In this document: one piece after another, positions 45,700 through 57,193 of the stretch
How positions within the stretch are numbered: position 1 is the first letter of the stretch
How the letters are laid out: the number at the start of each line of letters is the position of its first letter
Source of the DNA: a bacterium
Lineage (GTDB): Bacteria > SZUA-182 > DTGQ01
Direction: 5' to 3'
Assembly: GCA_023512255.1 (NCBI GenBank)
Contig: JAILZY010000001.1
Span: forward strand, 57,647 to 121,646
DNA length: 64,000 nucleotides
The notes under the pieces: model-generated
Database searches by the model: none
Told to the model about the DNA's origin: nothing
Seen by the model: the letters and a program-made list of their open reading frames with translations, nothing else
Made by a program: the position numbers and the translations under genes

Positions 45700-46851
45700 C
45701 TATTGGCCATGATGCTTAGCTGGCGGACTTACCAAGGATAGGGCAAAATTCAGATAGAGCTCGGCTGTTTGCACCACCTGCAAGAAGGCTACCGATTCAT
45801 CAGGTGTGTGAGCAGTCTCAAGCCGCCCCGGCCCCAGAATAATAGGATCCACCCCCGCGGCCCAGAGCACATTCCCATCCGAATGGCTCCTGAAGACTTG
45901 CGGCTCCCAGGGCAAGGAAAGTGATTTATACACCTCTTTCAGTCTCTTCACCAGGAGTCTATCCTGAGAAATCCGGTACCCTGAATGGGTATTCTCAAAC
46001 CTGATGTAAGGCTCTAAACCCGGAATACTCTGGCCAGCCGCCTCAACGATCTGCTCTAATTCGGCCTTGAGCACATCGATCCTTGAGTCAGGCGGAGCAT
46101 GAAGGTCCAGCCAGGCTTCACAGGTATCAGGCACGACAAATCCACCCGGAAAACCGGCAAGTTGCCTGATATTATATACCAGCCCATGAGGTACCGAAGT
46201 GGTGTATTCGGTAACCTGCAAAAGGAGTTTTAGCATGGTCTCAATGGCATTTTGCCCAAGCTCAGGCAGGGAAGAGTGAGCTCTTTTGCCGCGAGTGCGC
46301 AAAAGTACCTCAAGGTAGCCATAATGGCCGAGGCATGGGACCATATTAGTAGGCTCACCAACCACTGCCCAGGGAAAACTATATTCCCGAACCAGGGTCT
46401 TGGCTCCGTCACTTTCCTCTTCCTCACCCACAACCAGGGCAAGCCCTACAGGTGGGAGAGGCTTCCCCAACTCGGCCATCGAGATGAAAGCCTCGATCAT
46501 GGCCGCACAACCTGCCTTCATATCAGACACGCCAAGGCCAAAAACTACGTCCTGTTCCTCATAAAAACCATAATTTTCAAGATCAAAGGCCGTAATCGTA
46601 TCCAAGTGCCCGACAAAGCAAAGATCTACCTCATCGACCCCCTCGGGTAGGACCAGAATATTAAAACGATTTTCATCCACTTTCTGCCTAACCGCGGGCA
46701 GGCCGTGTCTTTTGAGGTAATCATCCACATACTCGAGGATCTCTTCCTCTTTCCCCGAAGGGCTGTAGATATTGACCATATCCCTGAGCAGGTTTTTCAA
46801 CCTCTCAGGTTGAATGCCTGCTGCTTTAGTGGTTTCGATGGTTGTTTCCAT
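45700..46851 (-). CDS. M20-family metallopeptidase (ArgE/DapE/CPG2-like)
   Basis: A 383-aa zinc deacylase or peptidase. It contains VGHLDTIT (first metal ligand His and Asp), GLGVSDMKAGCAAMIEAF (bridging Asp), VVGEEEESDG (catalytic and metal Glu) and VVGEPTNMVPCLGHYGYLEV, with a dimerisation lid from about residue 170 to 285. The final His is in ETAHTPDESV. The substrate (acetylornithine, succinyl-diaminopimelate or a LysW-linked amino acid) cannot be assigned. Its start overlaps the GNAT stop by 26 bp, so the two are co-translated. Confidence 0.85.
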   Translation of the reverse strand: METTIETTKAAGIQPERLKNLLRDMVNIYSPSGKEEEILEYVDDYLKRHGLPAVRQKVDENRFNILVLPEGVDEVDLCFVGHLDTITAFDLENYGFYEEQDVVFGLGVSDMKAGCAAMIEAFISMAELGKPLPPVGLALVVGEEEESDGAKTLVREYSFPWAVVGEPTNMVPCLGHYGYLEVLLRTRGKRAHSSLPELGQNAIETMLKLLLQVTEYTTSVPHGLVYNIRQLAGFPGGFVVPDTCEAWLDLHAPPDSRIDVLKAELEQIVEAAGQSIPGLEPYIRFENTHSGYRISQDRLLVKRLKEVYKSLSLPWEPQVFRSHSDGNVLWAAGVDPIILGPGRLETAHTPDESVAFLQVVQTAELYLNFALSLVSPPAKHHGQ

Positions 46852-47443
46852 TCCGCGGCCTTTTGGCTGAATTCCCTGCCTTTTTCTGTAACTCCTGATA
46901 GGTGCGCAGGTTCAAGCTCAGATAGACATGCTTTTGTGGGTTGCGAAACCCCTTCTTTTTAAATAACTGCAAGGCTGCATAGTCGCTGGCCCCCGTATCC
47001 ACCAAAAACATCCGAACCCCGTCTTCGATCATCTTCTCAGCCAGTTTGTCAAATAGTCGGCTGGCTATCCCCTGCCAATGATAAGCAGGCAACACCCCCA
47101 ACCAGACAAGATAGCCGTACTTCCATGATGATTTCTTCTTGGAGACCGTGGTCCCAAGAGCAAAGCCCACGATCTTTTTATCAAGCTCAGCTACAAGGCA
47201 ATACTCACTATCTGAATTGAAAAGAGATGTTACCTCATATTCATCCCAGGTGCGATAGAGAGTAGGTACCTCCTGAGCAGTAAAAATCAACTCACCCAAA
47301 TGAAAGACTTCGGGCAGATCATCAATCTGCATCTCTCTGAGATTGACTTCAAGCCTCTTTTTTCGACAACTCTCTGTACTTTCTTCCTCCCTACCCTGAA
47401 TATCCTCAAGTTTCAGCTGGTTTTCTGACTCTCCAGTATCCAT
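46826..47443 (-). CDS. GNAT-family acetyltransferase
   Basis: A 205-aa acyl-CoA N-acetyltransferase. The core runs from LREMQIDDLPEVFHLGEL to the acetyl-CoA loop LGVLPAYHWQGIASRLFDKL, with a C-terminal AALQLFKKKGFR as in RimI-like members. About 30 N-terminal residues are charged and look unstructured, so a later start is possible. It lies upstream of and overlaps the M20 peptidase gene; the pair could add and remove an acyl group from the same metabolite, which is inference. Confidence 0.8.
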   Translation of the reverse strand: MDTGESENQLKLEDIQGREEESTESCRKKRLEVNLREMQIDDLPEVFHLGELIFTAQEVPTLYRTWDEYEVTSLFNSDSEYCLVAELDKKIVGFALGTTVSKKKSSWKYGYLVWLGVLPAYHWQGIASRLFDKLAEKMIEDGVRMFLVDTGASDYAALQLFKKKGFRNPQKHVYLSLNLRTYQELQKKAGNSAKRPRNGNNHRNH

Positions 47444-47491
47444 AAAATTAAATAAAAACCCCCTTTTTTGGTCATTATGAGCTAATAAGCG

Positions 47492-47608
47492 GTCTTTTCG
47501 CTAAGTGCCTAACACACGAGTGCGCAGCAGATCAATACGCTATCAATTGTAGGGTAGAGGCGGCCCTTAGGGCCGCCCAAATTGCGCGCTTTGTTAGCGA
47601 AAGAACCA
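47492..47608. mobile_element. family-B miniature element, copy 6 (117 bp)
   Basis: GGTCTTTTCGCTAAGTGC...TTAGCGAAAGAACC, with the internal GGCGGCCCTTAGGGCCGCC hairpin. The flanks TAATAAGC and AATAATAT show at most a partial target duplication. It lies between the GNAT gene and ligA. Confidence 0.8.
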
Positions 47609-47696
47609 ATAATATTTAGAGTTAATAATATTTACCATTGCATCAATGTAAAGTATAACAATATCTTGCCCTTATGTCAAAAGCACTCGAAAAAAG

Positions 47697-49754
<2,058 letters not shown>

Positions 49755-49871
49755 CTAAAACTTTTCTAAAACTTTCAGCCCTGCTTCTTTTTCTTGGGCT
49801 TCTTTTTCTTGGCGATCTTTTTCTTTTCGATCCGCTTTTTTACGATGAGGCCTTGGCGTTTAACTTTATCC

Positions 49872-52049
49872 CTACCCTGCCTGACCTGAGCTGGCTGGAA
49901 GAGCCCCCTCCTGTTTCTTTATCCCCTGCTCGATTTTGCTCTTTAGCCCCTTGACCCGCTCCTGGAATTGTCTGGTCAGCTCTCTTCCCTCATCCTCATT
50001 ATTGATCACATGGGGAGTGATCAAAATGATGAGCTCGGTTTTGTAGACTGTATCCGTAGTGTGTGAGAAAAGATACCCTAGGATCGGGATATCTGCCAAA
50101 AATGGGATGCCGGTCCGTCCCTTAGATTTTTGCTCCTTAATCAGGCCGCCGATAACCAAGGTTTCCCCATCGTGGACAACCACTGAGGTTTCAGCCTTGC
50201 GGGTACTAAAAATATACTTCTCATCAGTGCTAGAGCCTTGGGCCAATTGGCTCACCTCTTGCTTGAGCTTAAGCGACACCAGCCCTTTTTCATTGATTTT
50301 GGGAGTAAAGCTAAGCTTAATACCAGCATTTCTATAGTCATAGGTAGTGGTGGTGCGATTAGAAGTTGGATCGTACGATTCCCTACGGATCGGATAATCC
50401 TGAGTAATCTCGATCGAGGCCTCCTGATTATCAGAGGCTAAAATATGGGGACTTGAAAGAACATTCAATTTATTTTCGCCTGCCTTGGTATTAATTAAAG
50501 AGATAAAATTCTGCTGCTTACTCAGCATGTAATTGATTCCGTTCCGATAACTTGGCTTATTATCAGCTATACCACCAAGGTCCTGACCTAGACGGTAGGT
50601 TATTCCTCCTGAGGCAGAGCCAGTCAAAGACCAATCAAGACCAAAATCTTTCATATCATCTATGCTGATCTCGGCTACTAGGACCTCGATCAGGGCCTGT
50701 TTTGGCTGCACATCTAGCTTTTTGATGGTCTCTTTGACCGCTTCCCAGTTTCGGGGAGAAGTGGTGATGATAAGAGCGTTAATATCTTCGGCCGCAACTA
50801 CGGTTACATCTCCCTGAACCTCACCTCCTTCGGCAGCGGCAAAGGGAGGAAATCCAAATGGCTGCTGAGCTGCTGCTGGCGGCTGAGCTGCTCCCTTGGC
50901 TGCTGCTCCCGGTTGAGTCTGGGGTGTTTGCTGAACAGCAGCAGGAGGAGCCCAGCTATCTTTCCTGGTGCCGCCACCCTTTTTGTAAATAGAGCTTAAG
51001 ATAGTAGCCAGCTTTTTAGCATCTCCATTTTCTACATAGTAGACAAAAACCTTCTCCTTGGGCTGATAAATCGGTTTATCAAGCTCCTGAACAAATTTCA
51101 AAAGCCTCTTCATGTTAAAAGCCGTATCATTGATGATCATCAGGTTCAAATCTTCATGCTGAATAATGGGCCGAGGGGCGGATTTAGAAAGAAAGGGCTG
51201 CAATATGTTGACCATCTCCTTAACCGGAATATAATCCAGAGGGATGATCTGGGTAATAAAGCTTTCCTCCTGCGGAAGATTATCCCCTCCCTTGCCGGCC
51301 ATGACCTCAATCGGATATGAAGGAGCCTCCTTAGCGTAGATGACTTTATAATGACGGCCTACGGGAACCAGGGTCAAGCCGTTGACTTCCAAAGCGGATT
51401 GCAAAACCTTGAAGAACTCACTCTTTGGGATTGGTCGAGTGGTCCTCATGCTGATCTGCCCCCCTTTGACTCCAGCTCCCATGATAAAGTCAAGATTAAT
51501 AGCCTTACTGAGGGCAAAGAGAACCTCCTCAATTGGAGCATCAGTAAAATTAAGATCCACTACATCATCGTCCTCTCCTGCAGTTTCTGCACCAGATGAG
51601 ATAACTCTCTGTCTGATATCTTCCGGCACCAAAGGCCCTTTGGGCTTGTCTTTTTGCTCCCCTTGCGGCTGAGCCTGCTTGAAAACCGAGCGAGCGGCAC
51701 TATCCTCTTGGCCTTCCTTTCCGCTCACCTGCTCCCCTACTTTCCCTGCTGGGGCTGATGATTTCGTTTTATCAATCTGCTTCCCTTGATTATCCTTCTG
51801 AAGATCGCTCTTTTTTCCCTTTGTTTCTTCAGCCGGTCTAGGGCTGCGGCGGCCTCCTGCGCTGGCTTGGGCGTCTTCTGGCTGAGCTATTTTCTCTGTC
51901 TGGGCAACCTTAACTTTATAAGAGCTCTCTCTCCTCGAAGGAACAAGAGGAGCTTGGGCTGTCAGCGGCCCCTTACTCCGACCAGCAGCACAAGAGCATA
52001 GGAGAAATGCCAGGAGAGGAGCGATAAAAAACCTTGCATTATGTTTCAT
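49872..52049 (-). CDS. gspD: type II secretion secretin GspD (lipoprotein-type)
   Basis: A 725-aa outer-membrane secretin. It begins with a type II signal peptide (FFIAPLLAFLLCSC), so it is probably lipidated, unlike classical GspD. A long charged/Gln-rich linker follows (to about residue 150). The N-domains start at VDLNFTDAPIEEVLFALSKAINLDF and include repeated NxxR segments, with a Pro/Ala/Gln-rich insertion at about 370-410. The secretin domain ends GIPFLADIPILGYLFSHTTD and ELIILITPHVI. GGAGG lies 7 nt before ATG. It is the last gene of the gsp operon. No GspS pilotin was recognised nearby, which fits a lipidated secretin. Confidence 0.93.
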   Translation of the reverse strand: MKHNARFFIAPLLAFLLCSCAAGRSKGPLTAQAPLVPSRRESSYKVKVAQTEKIAQPEDAQASAGGRRSPRPAEETKGKKSDLQKDNQGKQIDKTKSSAPAGKVGEQVSGKEGQEDSAARSVFKQAQPQGEQKDKPKGPLVPEDIRQRVISSGAETAGEDDDVVDLNFTDAPIEEVLFALSKAINLDFIMGAGVKGGQISMRTTRPIPKSEFFKVLQSALEVNGLTLVPVGRHYKVIYAKEAPSYPIEVMAGKGGDNLPQEESFITQIIPLDYIPVKEMVNILQPFLSKSAPRPIIQHEDLNLMIINDTAFNMKRLLKFVQELDKPIYQPKEKVFVYYVENGDAKKLATILSSIYKKGGGTRKDSWAPPAAVQQTPQTQPGAAAKGAAQPPAAAQQPFGFPPFAAAEGGEVQGDVTVVAAEDINALIITTSPRNWEAVKETIKKLDVQPKQALIEVLVAEISIDDMKDFGLDWSLTGSASGGITYRLGQDLGGIADNKPSYRNGINYMLSKQQNFISLINTKAGENKLNVLSSPHILASDNQEASIEITQDYPIRRESYDPTSNRTTTTYDYRNAGIKLSFTPKINEKGLVSLKLKQEVSQLAQGSSTDEKYIFSTRKAETSVVVHDGETLVIGGLIKEQKSKGRTGIPFLADIPILGYLFSHTTDTVYKTELIILITPHVINNEDEGRELTRQFQERVKGLKSKIEQGIKKQEGALPASSGQAG

Positions 52050-52119
52050 ATATTGACCTCCGGATACTTAACAGTAGATTCTGTAATTGACATCATAATC
52101 AAGATCAAGATGTGATACC

Positions 52120-53208
52120 TCAAGATGGGCTCCCCCCCCGAAATGGATTAAAGAATGCTCCTCCGGGCCCGCTGCCTGGGGGCTGAAAGCCTGGTGGAGC
52201 CTGAAATCCAGGAGGAGGCTGAAAGCCGGGCGGAACCTGAAATCCCGGAGGCGGTGTGTAAATAGGCCGCTGCCCTGGAAACTGCGGGAAGGGGACCCCA
52301 GGAGGAACTCCCTGCTGGCCAGGGGGCACGATCGGCGGATAGCCAAACCCTGGTGGCTGCTGGCCTGGAAACCCTTGAGGCGGTGGATAAGGAGGAGGAT
52401 AGGCTCCTTGCGGAGGAGGCTGGTAGTCTGGCGGAGGGGAAACATCCCCTGGCACATTCTCCTCTGGCAAACTGCCCGGCCCTTTTCGGGCTCCCTGAAT
52501 ACTCCGCTGACCAGATAATTCCTCTCCGAGAGATGGATCATTCTTTGGGGAAGAGCTACGAAACTTCTCCCAGAGGAGTAGTTCATATTCCTCCCCGTTT
52601 TTGCTCAGAATAACCCGATCCGGCAGAATATCAACGATTGTGGATTCGGAAATTTCCTCCCCAACCCGATAATCCTTGGGCTTGGTATCAATAATCCTAC
52701 CTGGGATCGGAGGAAGCGGAACATCCCTCACCTCTCCATTACCCAGCCTTACCTTCCGGGATCGCTTCTGAGCCTCTTCCCGCACCGACCCTTGCATAAT
52801 GGCATATTTATCTTTGATATTATTTTGCTTATCCTTAATAATAATTATTCCGTAAAGAGCCGGCTTCTTCATGCCCGGCTGATTGCGTTCAGTAGGATAT
52901 TGCGGAATTTCCATCTTCGGCTGCTGCTCCGCGCTCTCCGCAGGGGGGGGAGGAGGAGGAATAAACTCGGTTCGCTCAGGCCGGAAAAGATCCTTATCAG
53001 CAATGACATCGTAGGTGTAGAGGGCAGGTTTGATCGGCTCTTCTTCCTTTAGGGGCTCTTGCTTGCTGGTGGCCCCGCGGATGACAGCAGGCAGGGATTT
53101 TTTCCACTCTCCCCGCAGGATTGGCCCCCAGGTTCGATAAACATTAAAGCTCAATAAGGCTACGATGATGAAAAGTCCAAAATTAACCAAAAAAATACGC
53201 TTAAACAA
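52120..53208 (-). CDS. gspC: GspC-like T2SS protein with proline-rich C-terminus
   Basis: A 362-aa inner-membrane protein with one N-terminal helix (IFLVNFGLFIIVALLSFNVYRTW) and a periplasmic homology-region-type domain (YDVIADKDLFRPERTEF, then GVGEEISESTIVDILPDRVILSKNGEEYELLL pattern). A PDZ domain, usual in GspC, is absent. Instead about 120 residues of Pro/Gly/Gln repeats (PPGFQ, PPGQQG) reach the C-terminus. TTG 53208 has AGGAG ahead. It lies between gspM and gspD. The role is to couple the inner platform to the secretin. Confidence 0.8.
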   Translation of the reverse strand: MFKRIFLVNFGLFIIVALLSFNVYRTWGPILRGEWKKSLPAVIRGATSKQEPLKEEEPIKPALYTYDVIADKDLFRPERTEFIPPPPPPAESAEQQPKMEIPQYPTERNQPGMKKPALYGIIIIKDKQNNIKDKYAIMQGSVREEAQKRSRKVRLGNGEVRDVPLPPIPGRIIDTKPKDYRVGEEISESTIVDILPDRVILSKNGEEYELLLWEKFRSSSPKNDPSLGEELSGQRSIQGARKGPGSLPEENVPGDVSPPPDYQPPPQGAYPPPYPPPQGFPGQQPPGFGYPPIVPPGQQGVPPGVPFPQFPGQRPIYTPPPGFQVPPGFQPPPGFQAPPGFQPPGSGPGGAFFNPFRGGSPS

Positions 53209-53241
53209 AGAGCTTCTCCTGTAGTAAAATCTTCTCAGACA

Positions 53242-53835
53242 CTACCCTTTGCGCTTATCCTTATCTTTATCAAGAGTAGCTTTACTATTTAAAATGAAAC
53301 CAGAAACATCAATTCTCGCTTCAACATCTTTAGGATCCCGGATCCTATAAACCCGGATGTTTAGATTAGAAACACTCAAAAATTTGGGGTATGATTCAAT
53401 TTCAAAGAGGAACTCCTTCAGTTTAGTTATGGTGCACTGAGTGGTAATCTGAACAGGGACCTCAAGCAGAATCCCTCTCTCCTTCGGATTAATAATTCTC
53501 TGGCTGCTGATGGTCAACTCATGTTCAGCAGCCATATCGTTCAGAATGGTTTGCAATTCAGCGGCGGCAACAGCCGGAGTGTCGCCAGATAAGAGCCGCT
53601 GATCAAAGGCTTGTCGCTTATCTTTTAAATAAGCCAGACGAGCCTGAACGATTCCCTTTTTTTCAGCAATGGCAGAGAAATTTTCGATCCGGCGCCTTTT
53701 ATCCTCAACCTCCTGCTTGAGTTTCAAGTTATGCCTCAATATTGGATAGATAATCCCAACCGCAAAGAGCAAAAATCCGACCAGGCTGCCAATTACCAGG
53801 ATAGGTTCTTTATTTTTCTCGCTAATCTTGATCAT
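53242..53835 (-). CDS. gspM: GspM/PilO-like T2SS protein
   Basis: A 197-aa protein with one N-terminal membrane helix (EPILVIGSLVGFLLFAVGIIYPI), a coiled-coil segment (LKLKQEVEDKRRRIENFSAIAEKK) and a ferredoxin-like periplasmic domain (AAELQTILNDMAAEHELTISSQRI, LKEFLFEIESYPKFLSVSNLNIRVY). This is the PilO/GspM arrangement. AAGGGA precedes ATG 53835. It follows gspL and precedes gspC in the operon. Confidence 0.82.
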   Translation of the reverse strand: MIKISEKNKEPILVIGSLVGFLLFAVGIIYPILRHNLKLKQEVEDKRRRIENFSAIAEKKGIVQARLAYLKDKRQAFDQRLLSGDTPAVAAAELQTILNDMAAEHELTISSQRIINPKERGILLEVPVQITTQCTITKLKEFLFEIESYPKFLSVSNLNIRVYRIRDPKDVEARIDVSGFILNSKATLDKDKDKRKG

Positions 53836-53895
53836 CAGTTTCCCTTATTCAGAGTTCACTAACTTTTATCTTTCCTCTATCTTTACAGGGTATCT

Positions 53896-55770
53896 TTACA
53901 GGGTCTTTTTCCCGCGTTCCGCTTTGACAGGGGCTTGATTTTTATCCTTACCCAAAGCTTCCCCTTTCCCTAAATTTCCGCTATCCTTTTTACGTTCAAT
54001 GTCAGCCTTGATCTTAAAGCGCTCTTTCCCAGGGCCCATCTTGGTAATGCTTGAGCCAAATTGAACATTTTCCAGCAGAGGGGAAATCTCCAGCATAGAA
54101 ATGAGATTGGACGGAGACTCAGAATAGCCGTCAATTTCCAATTTTTCATTAGAAGCATTAAAATTATCCAACCACGTATCTGCCGGCAGAATAGTAGTCA
54201 GCTCCTTCAAAAGCTCCATCTTGCTGACCTCGCTATCGACAATATTGTTAATCATTGAAAGCTCTCGATCTACTTTCTCGATCTCCTGGGAGATATTTTT
54301 CACTACCTCTACCTCAGGCTGCAAGGCCTTCAGCCGCTTGCTCAATTCCGCAGATACCAGGCTGCTCTCATACTGCAAACCGAGAACCCAGGCCAAGCTT
54401 AAAACCACGATCAGAACCATCAGGCTAGCCGTGATCACAAGCTGGTTGACCTTTCGCTTGATTTTCTTCCCCTCAGCCAAAAAATTCAGCATAATCGGCT
54501 GATCTTCCAAGCCCCGAAGGGCTAGCCCGGTGGCCACCGACAAACTGGAGGCAATCTTACCCGGAATGCTCTTCGTAGTAAGCCCCCTCAGTGGGTTTAG
54601 GATTTTGACCTCCAAGCCAGTCTGAGCCTCGATGTATTCGGGCAAAAAACTACTATAGGCTTCGGTTCCGGTCAAGATCAGCTCATCGAGCTTTTTTTCC
54701 TCATCAGAAGAGCTAGAAAAAACCTGCATAGCAATTTCAAGCTCTCGGATGATATCCCTCCCCAAACTCACCGCAGACTCATCGATAAACTCATCGTCAG
54801 GCTCAAGGGCAAGGGTATCTTCCACCAGCCCCTCTTGGGGTGGCGGCTCAAAGAGAGGGGGTGAGATGAGCGAATCTGCCTCTTGTCTTCCTTTTTCTGT
54901 ATCCTCTTGGCCCTCCTCAGCCCAGGATAGCCGCAAAGGGATCTGCTCATCCCTGCCGCCCATCACCCCGCCGTTTTCCTTCATCCGGCTATCGGCCATC
55001 CGGCTATCGGCGGCCTGCTCTATCTGCCGGATCGACTCGGCCGGCTTGGCTGGCTTATCGACTGGTTTGGCTTTTTCAGCAAATTTGGCCGTCTCTTCAT
55101 TGATGTAGACATCTTCCAGCCTATTTTGCAGCCGACCAAAGCTTCTGGCTACCTTAATATCTTTTCCAGCCATAATCACCAGCTCAACCCTGCTTTCGCC
55201 GATATCTATGATAGCCGTAATTTTCTGATCGCTAAGATCATTTTGGCTGATCAGCCAGCTCATTCCACCAAGGGTAGTAACATCCACGATCGGGGGCTTA
55301 GTCTCTTCCAGCGACAGGAGATTGACCACCTTTTGCAAATCATCCTGTTTGACCACACCCAAAAGGATTTTCAAGGTCTCACCCTCCTGGCCAAGAACCT
55401 GGTAATCAAAGGAAATCCCCTGAACAGCGAAAGGAAGATGTCGCTCAACCTCATATTCCAGCATCTCATGAAGTTGCCTCTCATCAACCTTCGGCAGCAG
55501 GATCTCTTTCAGGGTTACCTTCTCTTTGGGAAGCCCGATGACGATCTGATCCTTTTTGATCCCTTTTGCCCGAATATAATTTTGCAGATCAAGACAAAGA
55601 GGATCGACCTCTACCTCTGCCTCGCCCTTGCCTGAGCTTGGCGGCAGAGGAGGGTACTTCCTAATGAAATAGTCAATCAGGACAATTCCCTTCAGGGTCC
55701 GCCCAAGATGGGCAATCCGAAGAACACGATCCCGAAAATCAATACCTAAACTTTGCTGTAAATATGGCAA
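53896..55770 (-). CDS. gspL: GspL-like protein, PilM-PilN fusion
   Basis: A 624-aa protein combining an actin-like PilM/GspL cytoplasmic domain (LGIDFRDRVLRIAHLGRTL, ILLPKVDERQLHEMLEYEVERHLPF, AIIDIGESRVELVIMAG), one membrane helix (LVITASLMVLIVVLSLAWVLGLQY) and a PilN-type periplasmic domain (ALQPEVEVVKNISQEIEKVDREL and DTWLDNFNASNEKLEIDG). An acidic insertion of about 100 residues (about 240-345) separates the halves of the actin-like domain and contains a small duplication (ADSRMADSRM). TTG 55770 has GGAG 7 nt ahead. It anchors GspE in the platform. Confidence 0.85.
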   Translation of the reverse strand: MPYLQQSLGIDFRDRVLRIAHLGRTLKGIVLIDYFIRKYPPLPPSSGKGEAEVEVDPLCLDLQNYIRAKGIKKDQIVIGLPKEKVTLKEILLPKVDERQLHEMLEYEVERHLPFAVQGISFDYQVLGQEGETLKILLGVVKQDDLQKVVNLLSLEETKPPIVDVTTLGGMSWLISQNDLSDQKITAIIDIGESRVELVIMAGKDIKVARSFGRLQNRLEDVYINEETAKFAEKAKPVDKPAKPAESIRQIEQAADSRMADSRMKENGGVMGGRDEQIPLRLSWAEEGQEDTEKGRQEADSLISPPLFEPPPQEGLVEDTLALEPDDEFIDESAVSLGRDIIRELEIAMQVFSSSSDEEKKLDELILTGTEAYSSFLPEYIEAQTGLEVKILNPLRGLTTKSIPGKIASSLSVATGLALRGLEDQPIMLNFLAEGKKIKRKVNQLVITASLMVLIVVLSLAWVLGLQYESSLVSAELSKRLKALQPEVEVVKNISQEIEKVDRELSMINNIVDSEVSKMELLKELTTILPADTWLDNFNASNEKLEIDGYSESPSNLISMLEISPLLENVQFGSSITKMGPGKERFKIKADIERKKDSGNLGKGEALGKDKNQAPVKAERGKKTL

Positions 55771-55800
55771 ATTATAACTCCATCCTTGAAAACTTGTTGA

Positions 55801-56946
55801 TCAATTTCCGGCTACATCCAAATCAGCACCACCGGCCCCATCAGTTTGATTCGGATCTTGGCTGTATTCAGGAATAAAATTATCATTCCAATACATAGGC
55901 ATCCAATACTTGTCCGGATCCCTTCGGTTGATAAAAGAAGCTTTGATCGCCCGCTGGACCGGAGAGGCCTTCATGATAGCAGTTGAAATAATATAGTAAA
56001 AGGTAGGCGGGGGCTCATCCCGATAAAGGCCACCGTTTTGCTCTTTTGTTTTCTGGACCACCTCAGGCGATTCAGGGATTAGTCCAGGATATAGGCCAAT
56101 ATCATAAGCTACCTGAATAACCTCTGGACTGGCAGTATTAAGAATAAGAGCCCTTCTGGTTGAAGGTATATTTTCTAGCTCTGGATACACCCCAAAGTAT
56201 CGTTTAAAAGTGGCGACTATCTTCTTTTTTTTGGCGATTTCCTCTTCGCTATCACCCTTTTCGATCCGAAGCTGGCGGATCAAGCTCAGCTCATCTTCAT
56301 TATCAAACGGAGCATCCTTGCACCTATAGCCCTGATCATGCGATTCATACCAATCATCTTCCGCTCCAATCCCCGGCAGCTGATAGGTATGATCCTTATC
56401 CACCCAATCCATAATCGAAAAAGCAATCATACTCATCTCTTCAGTAAGAGGCTCTATACCACAATATTTTTCCAAAAATTTTTTGAGCGCATTTTCATTT
56501 TTGGCTAGATCATTTAAGCCAAGTTTATCCCCTGCTGCCCTAAAACCATATTTACATCTTCCACCAGCTAATTCAAAATCTCTGAACGTAGGAGCTGCCT
56601 TCGCCCCCCCATCTTCACTCTTGCCAAAGATCAACTCTCCGGTGTCAAGATCTCGATAATGAGGCGATAGGTCTCCACAGATAGCTAGCTCGTATCGACC
56701 AAGCTCTAGGCCAGCCCTGGCCAGATAATAAGCCTGGATTTCGTCGCCAAAATTCTTGCTAACCTCCACCTCCGTTCGAATAGAATGAGCAAATTCAAGG
56801 GCAATAAAACTCAAAAGGAGTAAAACCCATAAAACCATCATCAGGGCAACTCCCTCAGAAGATTTTCCCCATCTTTGATTTAAGGCTCCCATACTCTCCT
56901 TGTGGGAGACTCCGATACTATTCTCCCCCTTATGAGGGCTCCTCAT
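55801..56946 (-). CDS. gspK: T2SS minor pseudopilin GspK
   Basis: A 381-aa minor pseudopilin. A leader of about 31 residues ends at SSEG and is followed by VALMMVLWVLLLLSFIALEFAHSIRTEVEV, a pilin helix with the conserved Glu replaced as is usual for GspK. The large globular region (DKLGLNDLAKNENAL, WVDKDHTYQLPGIGAEDDWY) fits the helical domain that caps the pseudopilus. GGGGAG lies 6 nt before ATG 56946; ATG 56892, with AAGGAG ahead, is an alternative that gives a shorter leader. The 247-bp spacer to gspJ is AT-rich. Confidence 0.88.
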   Translation of the reverse strand: MRSPHKGENSIGVSHKESMGALNQRWGKSSEGVALMMVLWVLLLLSFIALEFAHSIRTEVEVSKNFGDEIQAYYLARAGLELGRYELAICGDLSPHYRDLDTGELIFGKSEDGGAKAAPTFRDFELAGGRCKYGFRAAGDKLGLNDLAKNENALKKFLEKYCGIEPLTEEMSMIAFSIMDWVDKDHTYQLPGIGAEDDWYESHDQGYRCKDAPFDNEDELSLIRQLRIEKGDSEEEIAKKKKIVATFKRYFGVYPELENIPSTRRALILNTASPEVIQVAYDIGLYPGLIPESPEVVQKTKEQNGGLYRDEPPPTFYYIISTAIMKASPVQRAIKASFINRRDPDKYWMPMYWNDNFIPEYSQDPNQTDGAGGADLDVAGN

Positions 56947-57193
56947 ACTCTACTCCCCTTAATTGGGGAACTGGGTTTAACATCAGCAGAAAACACCCGC
57001 ACCACCCTTGTTCATTAGACTTTATCGTAAATATAACTAATTGAAAATAAATAACTTTTAAAAAACTAAGATTCAAACTAACTCTTTATATATCAATATC
57101 TTACTTAAAAATAAATTTTTATTGGAAATAAAAGTCTATAAATAACAATAAGTTATAAAAATAATTTCCGATTAAGTCTATTATTGCGCACAC

